Assembly: GCA_025356715.1 (NCBI GenBank)
Contig: JANXRU010000043.1
Location: 1 to 16,531 of the forward strand
Direction: 5' to 3'
Source of the DNA: Bacteroidota bacterium
GTDB lineage: Bacteria > Bacteroidota > Bacteroidia > B-17B0 > B-17BO
DNA length: 16,531 bases
Shown here: one piece after another, positions 14,527-16,531 of the stretch
Layout: each line of letters begins with the position of its first letter
How positions within the stretch are numbered: the stretch's first letter is position 1
The notes under the pieces: generated by a model
Database searches by the model: none
What the model was told of the DNA's origin: nothing
The model's input: only the letters and a program-made list of their open reading frames with translations
Made by a program: the position numbers and the translations under genes

Positions 14527-15435
14527 TTATTTTTTATTTAAGGCTTCTTTTTTCTGCTTGAAAAAATTCTCCATTTCTACATCATTTAAGGCATGGTAAA
14601 TTCCTTCCAATCCATCAATTGCACGTGCATCTCTAGGCTCTAGTTCGTTTACCTTATTCATAAATGGTAAGGATTGTTTAAATAATTTTTTTGCATTTTC
14701 CTGAACAACATCTAATTGAGACAAATCAATATCATATTCTAATCTGTTCATTAACTCTACCCCTTCATTATAAAACAAAACTCCCAAATTAATATTCGCT
14801 GAAATATTTTTAGGATCAATTTCAAGTGCTTTCAATAAAGATAGTTTAGCAACATCTTGATATTCCTTTTTAGATTTATTTTTCAAATACAATTCTACAA
14901 AAACACTTCCTGTACCATTATAAAATTCTAAGTCTTTTTCCTTAAAATTGAAGTCAGGCTTCGTAAGTTTTGCTGTTGCTTTGTATTTATTATAATAAAA
15001 ATCCGCTTTATTATAATTTAAAGAGTCTTTCATAAATACAAGACATAAATTAAATAACTTTTTAGAGCTATTCTCTATGTATGATGTTGTAAAATTTTTA
15101 TATTCACCCGTCTTATCAATACGAATCGAATGAAGAGCAGATTGAACAGCTGTGTCTAATAAATAAATTTTAGAAGTATTATATTTTCCGCTTTGAGTAT
15201 AACTTTGCAAATAAGCAAAAGAACGTATTTGCCAAGCAGCAGGATCTTCTTTAGTTTCAGGGTGTAATACAGCAATATCTATGATTTTTATAGCCTGATC
15301 AAACTTTTTTTCATTACAAAGTGCTTGAGCTTTAAATAAAGAATCATTTTGAGCATATTGATTATGCCAAACCAAGCAACACAAAAAGCAGAGACTACTT
15401 TTTATCCAACCATATGATTTTGAAACTGTTATCAC
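14527..15435 (-). CDS. Exported TPR-repeat protein
   Basis: A 302-residue protein starting at GTG 15435 with a hydrophobic stretch at 11-23 (IKSSLCFLCCLVW) followed by HNQYAQN, compatible with a Sec signal peptide cut near residue 29. The mature protein is helical, with TPR-like units: SLFKAQALCNEKKFDQAIKI (32-51), a region around 115-155, and the clearest one at 196-229 (AKLSLLKALEIDPKNISANI, then NLGVLFYNEG); another helix pair ends the protein. TPR domains mediate protein contacts, so a periplasmic scaffold role is plausible. It lies 22 nt after the YfiR-like gene and 14 nt before the phosphatase gene, so the three are almost certainly co-transcribed. No enzymatic motif is present. Confidence 0.8.
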   Translation of the reverse strand: MITVSKSYGWIKSSLCFLCCLVWHNQYAQNDSLFKAQALCNEKKFDQAIKIIDIAVLHPETKEDPAAWQIRSFAYLQSYTQSGKYNTSKIYLLDTAVQSALHSIRIDKTGEYKNFTTSYIENSSKKLFNLCLVFMKDSLNYNKADFYYNKYKATAKLTKPDFNFKEKDLEFYNGTGSVFVELYLKNKSKKEYQDVAKLSLLKALEIDPKNISANINLGVLFYNEGVELMNRLEYDIDLSQLDVVQENAKKLFKQSLPFMNKVNELEPRDARAIDGLEGIYHALNDVEMENFFKQKKEALNKK

Positions 15436-15457
15436 TTTTACAAATTTATATAATTAT

Positions 15458-15988
15458 TTAATCAACTACAATAGCTAAACTTTTTAATTCTTCATTGGTC
15501 TTTAACCCAAATTTTTCGGCATTTTTCTTATTATATTCAAATTTCTGCTTATTGTCTGCAATCACAAAATTAATGGTCGACCCAACCTTTGCTAACCCTG
15601 CTTTTTCAGTAATGACTAACGTACCTTTTCCTTTTAATTTAGAAACAACATCTTTAAGTAATTCAGAAGCATCTGGTAATAAAAATATGATGTGAGCATT
15701 TGAAGAAGCATCAAAGGTGGTACCACTTTTAATTTCTAATTTTTGGTTTCCAATCATCTTACCATTTGCCATTTTATTAAGCTCATGGTTCATGGCTGAA
15801 CTAGTTCCCACCAAGTGAATGATGAAATTACCAGTTTTCATTTTCTCTGGCCATTCAAAATAACGAGTGAAATTATAAATGAAAATTGCTTTTAGTTTGT
15901 TATTTGGGTCAAAACTTTGTTGTTGCTGAAAGCTAAGGCTTGAAAAAGCCAAAACAAAAAACAAACTATATTTAATTACTATTTTCAA
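15458..15988 (-). CDS. YfiR-like (DUF4154) periplasmic protein
   Basis: YfiR in Pseudomonas is a periplasmic repressor of the diguanylate cyclase YfiN. Here a signal peptide (KIVIKYSLFFVLAFSSLSF) is followed by the family hallmark LKAIFIYNFTRYFEWPEKM, then FIIHLVGTSS, AHIIFLLPD, GKGTLVITEKAGLA and INFVIADNKQKFEYN, ending AIVVD. The frame can be extended to GTG at 16033 (191 residues), but that GTG directly overlaps a good promoter -7 box, so a transcript from it could not be translated from there. The TTG at 15988-15986 starts exactly at the signal peptide and gives 176 residues; I prefer it. It is first in the operon with the TPR and HAMP-SpoIIE genes; no GGDEF protein is visible, so the usual partner seems replaced. 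Confidence 0.83.
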   Translation of the reverse strand: MKIVIKYSLFFVLAFSSLSFQQQQSFDPNNKLKAIFIYNFTRYFEWPEKMKTGNFIIHLVGTSSAMNHELNKMANGKMIGNQKLEIKSGTTFDASSNAHIIFLLPDASELLKDVVSKLKGKGTLVITEKAGLAKVGSTINFVIADNKQKFEYNKKNAEKFGLKTNEELKSLAIVVD

Positions 15989-16032
15989 AGTCGAGTCTAA
16001 AATACAAATTCTCTGCCAAGATGCATAATTCA

Positions 16033-16063
16033 CAAATATAATAATTGAAATGTGCTTATCAAA
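16033..16063 (-). promoter_or_regulatory. Promoter of the YfiR-TPR-SpoIIE operon
   Basis: On the minus strand, TTTG (16063-16060), 19 nt, then TATATTTG (16040-16033). Both boxes match the Bacteroidota consensus exactly. Transcription would begin near 16028, about 40 nt before the preferred TTG start at 15988. Confidence 0.75.
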
Positions 16064-16113
16064 TTAAAAAATTAACATTAATTACGGTTTTAAAATCAGT
16101 TCAAATTATGTTG

Positions 16114-16121
16114 TATATTTA
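16114..16121 (+). promoter_or_regulatory. Possible -7 element of the sigma-factor gene
   Basis: TATATTTA differs from TAnnTTTG only in the last base and lies about 16-19 nt before the likely start of the sigma-factor frame. The best -33 candidate is TTTT at 16088-16091, 22 nt upstream. It would be divergent from the promoter at 16033-16063. Confidence 0.35.
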
Positions 16122-16139
16122 TAATCAAAAACGCAACTG

Positions 16140-16531
16140 ATTCATTTAGAAAAATATAACCAGTACACTGATAACGAATTAATTACGGAGTATAAAAACA
16201 CAAAAAACTCTGTGTTTGTGGGAATATTATATAAGCGCTATTCTCATTTAGTTTTAGGTCTTTCTTTAAAATACCTAAAAGACAAAGATGATGCGAAAGA
16301 TGCTGTTATGCAAATTTTCGAAAAACTACTAATAGATCTATTAAAACACCAAATTGAGTATTTTAAAAGTTGGCTTTATACTTTTACTAAAAATCATTGC
16401 TTAATGACAATTAGGACTCAGCAATCCAGGTTAAAAAAAGAAATTGATTTGCAAGTTAATGCAGATTTTTTTATGGAAACCGAAAATGGATTGCATCTTA
16501 ACAAAGCTGAAGAAAAAGAAAAACAATATAC
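16140..16531 (+). CDS. ECF-type RNA polymerase sigma factor (3' truncated by window edge)
   Basis: About 130 residues of a sigma-70-family protein. After a stop at 16122-16124 the frame runs open to the window edge. It contains YNQYTDNELITEYKNTKNSV, YKRYSHLVLGLSLKYLKDKD, then DAKDAVMQIFEKLLIDL, typical of region 2 of Bacteroidota ECF sigma factors, and FKSWLYTFTKNHCLM, the region 2.3-2.4 Trp segment. The following lysine/glutamate-rich part (from about 16430) is the linker before region 4, which is not in the window. There is no in-frame ATG, GTG or TTG near the beginning; ATT 16140 or CTG 16137 are the nearest unusual options, so the start is uncertain. It is transcribed away from the YfiR operon; the two may form one signalling locus. 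Confidence 0.88.
   Translation, partial: MHLEKYNQYTDNELITEYKNTKNSVFVGILYKRYSHLVLGLSLKYLKDKDDAKDAVMQIFEKLLIDLLKHQIEYFKSWLYTFTKNHCLMTIRTQQSRLKKEIDLQVNADFFMETENGLHLNKAEEKEKQY

Noticed and set aside
15441..15470. Possible internal promoter (TTG-N20-TAAATTTG, minus strand) before the TPR gene
   Set aside because: The predicted transcription start would fall on or inside the GTG start codon, and the gene is tightly packed in an operon with its own good promoter; such boxes arise readily in AT-rich DNA.

Overview
The window comes from a low-GC member of the Bacteroidota. The evidence is a C-terminal type IX secretion (T9SS) sorting domain, a TonB-dependent receptor with a carboxypeptidase-regulatory-like N-terminal domain, the fused DAHP synthase-chorismate mutase typical of this phylum, several promoters of the TTTG / TAnnTTTG type, and the general lack of Shine-Dalgarno sequences. 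No tRNA, rRNA, CRISPR array, insertion sequence or prophage gene was seen. It looks chromosomal, possibly from a metagenome assembly.

Layout. 1-2080: the tail of an unknown gene, then a 592-codon ORF that begins as a UPF0173-type metallo-beta-lactamase-fold hydrolase and after about 42 codons becomes a T9SS-exported surface protein without a signal peptide; a strong terminator follows. 2135-3376: ornithine aminotransferase (rocD). 3401-3471: an imperfect palindromic intergenic repeat between convergent genes. 3548-5944 (minus): TonB-dependent receptor. 5945-6560: a regulatory region with a promoter and two consecutive leader-peptide/terminator units. 6561-9573: operon of asparagine synthetase A (asnA), prephenate dehydratase (pheA) and DAHP synthase-chorismate mutase, closed by a two-way terminator. 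9702-11178 (minus): two related small exported proteins. 11229-12626 (minus): biosynthetic arginine decarboxylase (speA). 12731-16033 (minus): a probable three-gene signalling operon of YfiR-like periplasmic protein, TPR protein and membrane HAMP-SpoIIE phosphatase. 16140-16531: the start of a divergent ECF sigma factor, cut by the window edge.

The most interesting element is the leader of the asnA operon. Two short ORFs, 25 and 15 codons, are both rich in Asn, Phe and Tyr codons, and each is followed by an intrinsic terminator and a competing upstream arm. This is the layout of ribosome-mediated attenuation, duplicated in tandem. The codon mix matches the operon, which makes asparagine and feeds phenylalanine and tyrosine synthesis, so one leader may sense several amino acids. 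A 17-bp exact repeat links the DNA just before the first leader ORF to codons 5-10 of asnA, hinting that the leader arose by local duplication.

Second in interest are the chimeric hydrolase/T9SS ORF (recombination or misassembly at a short shared sequence) and the YfiR-TPR-HAMP-SpoIIE operon, which pairs a YfiR-like protein with a serine phosphatase and not with the diguanylate cyclase known from Pseudomonas.
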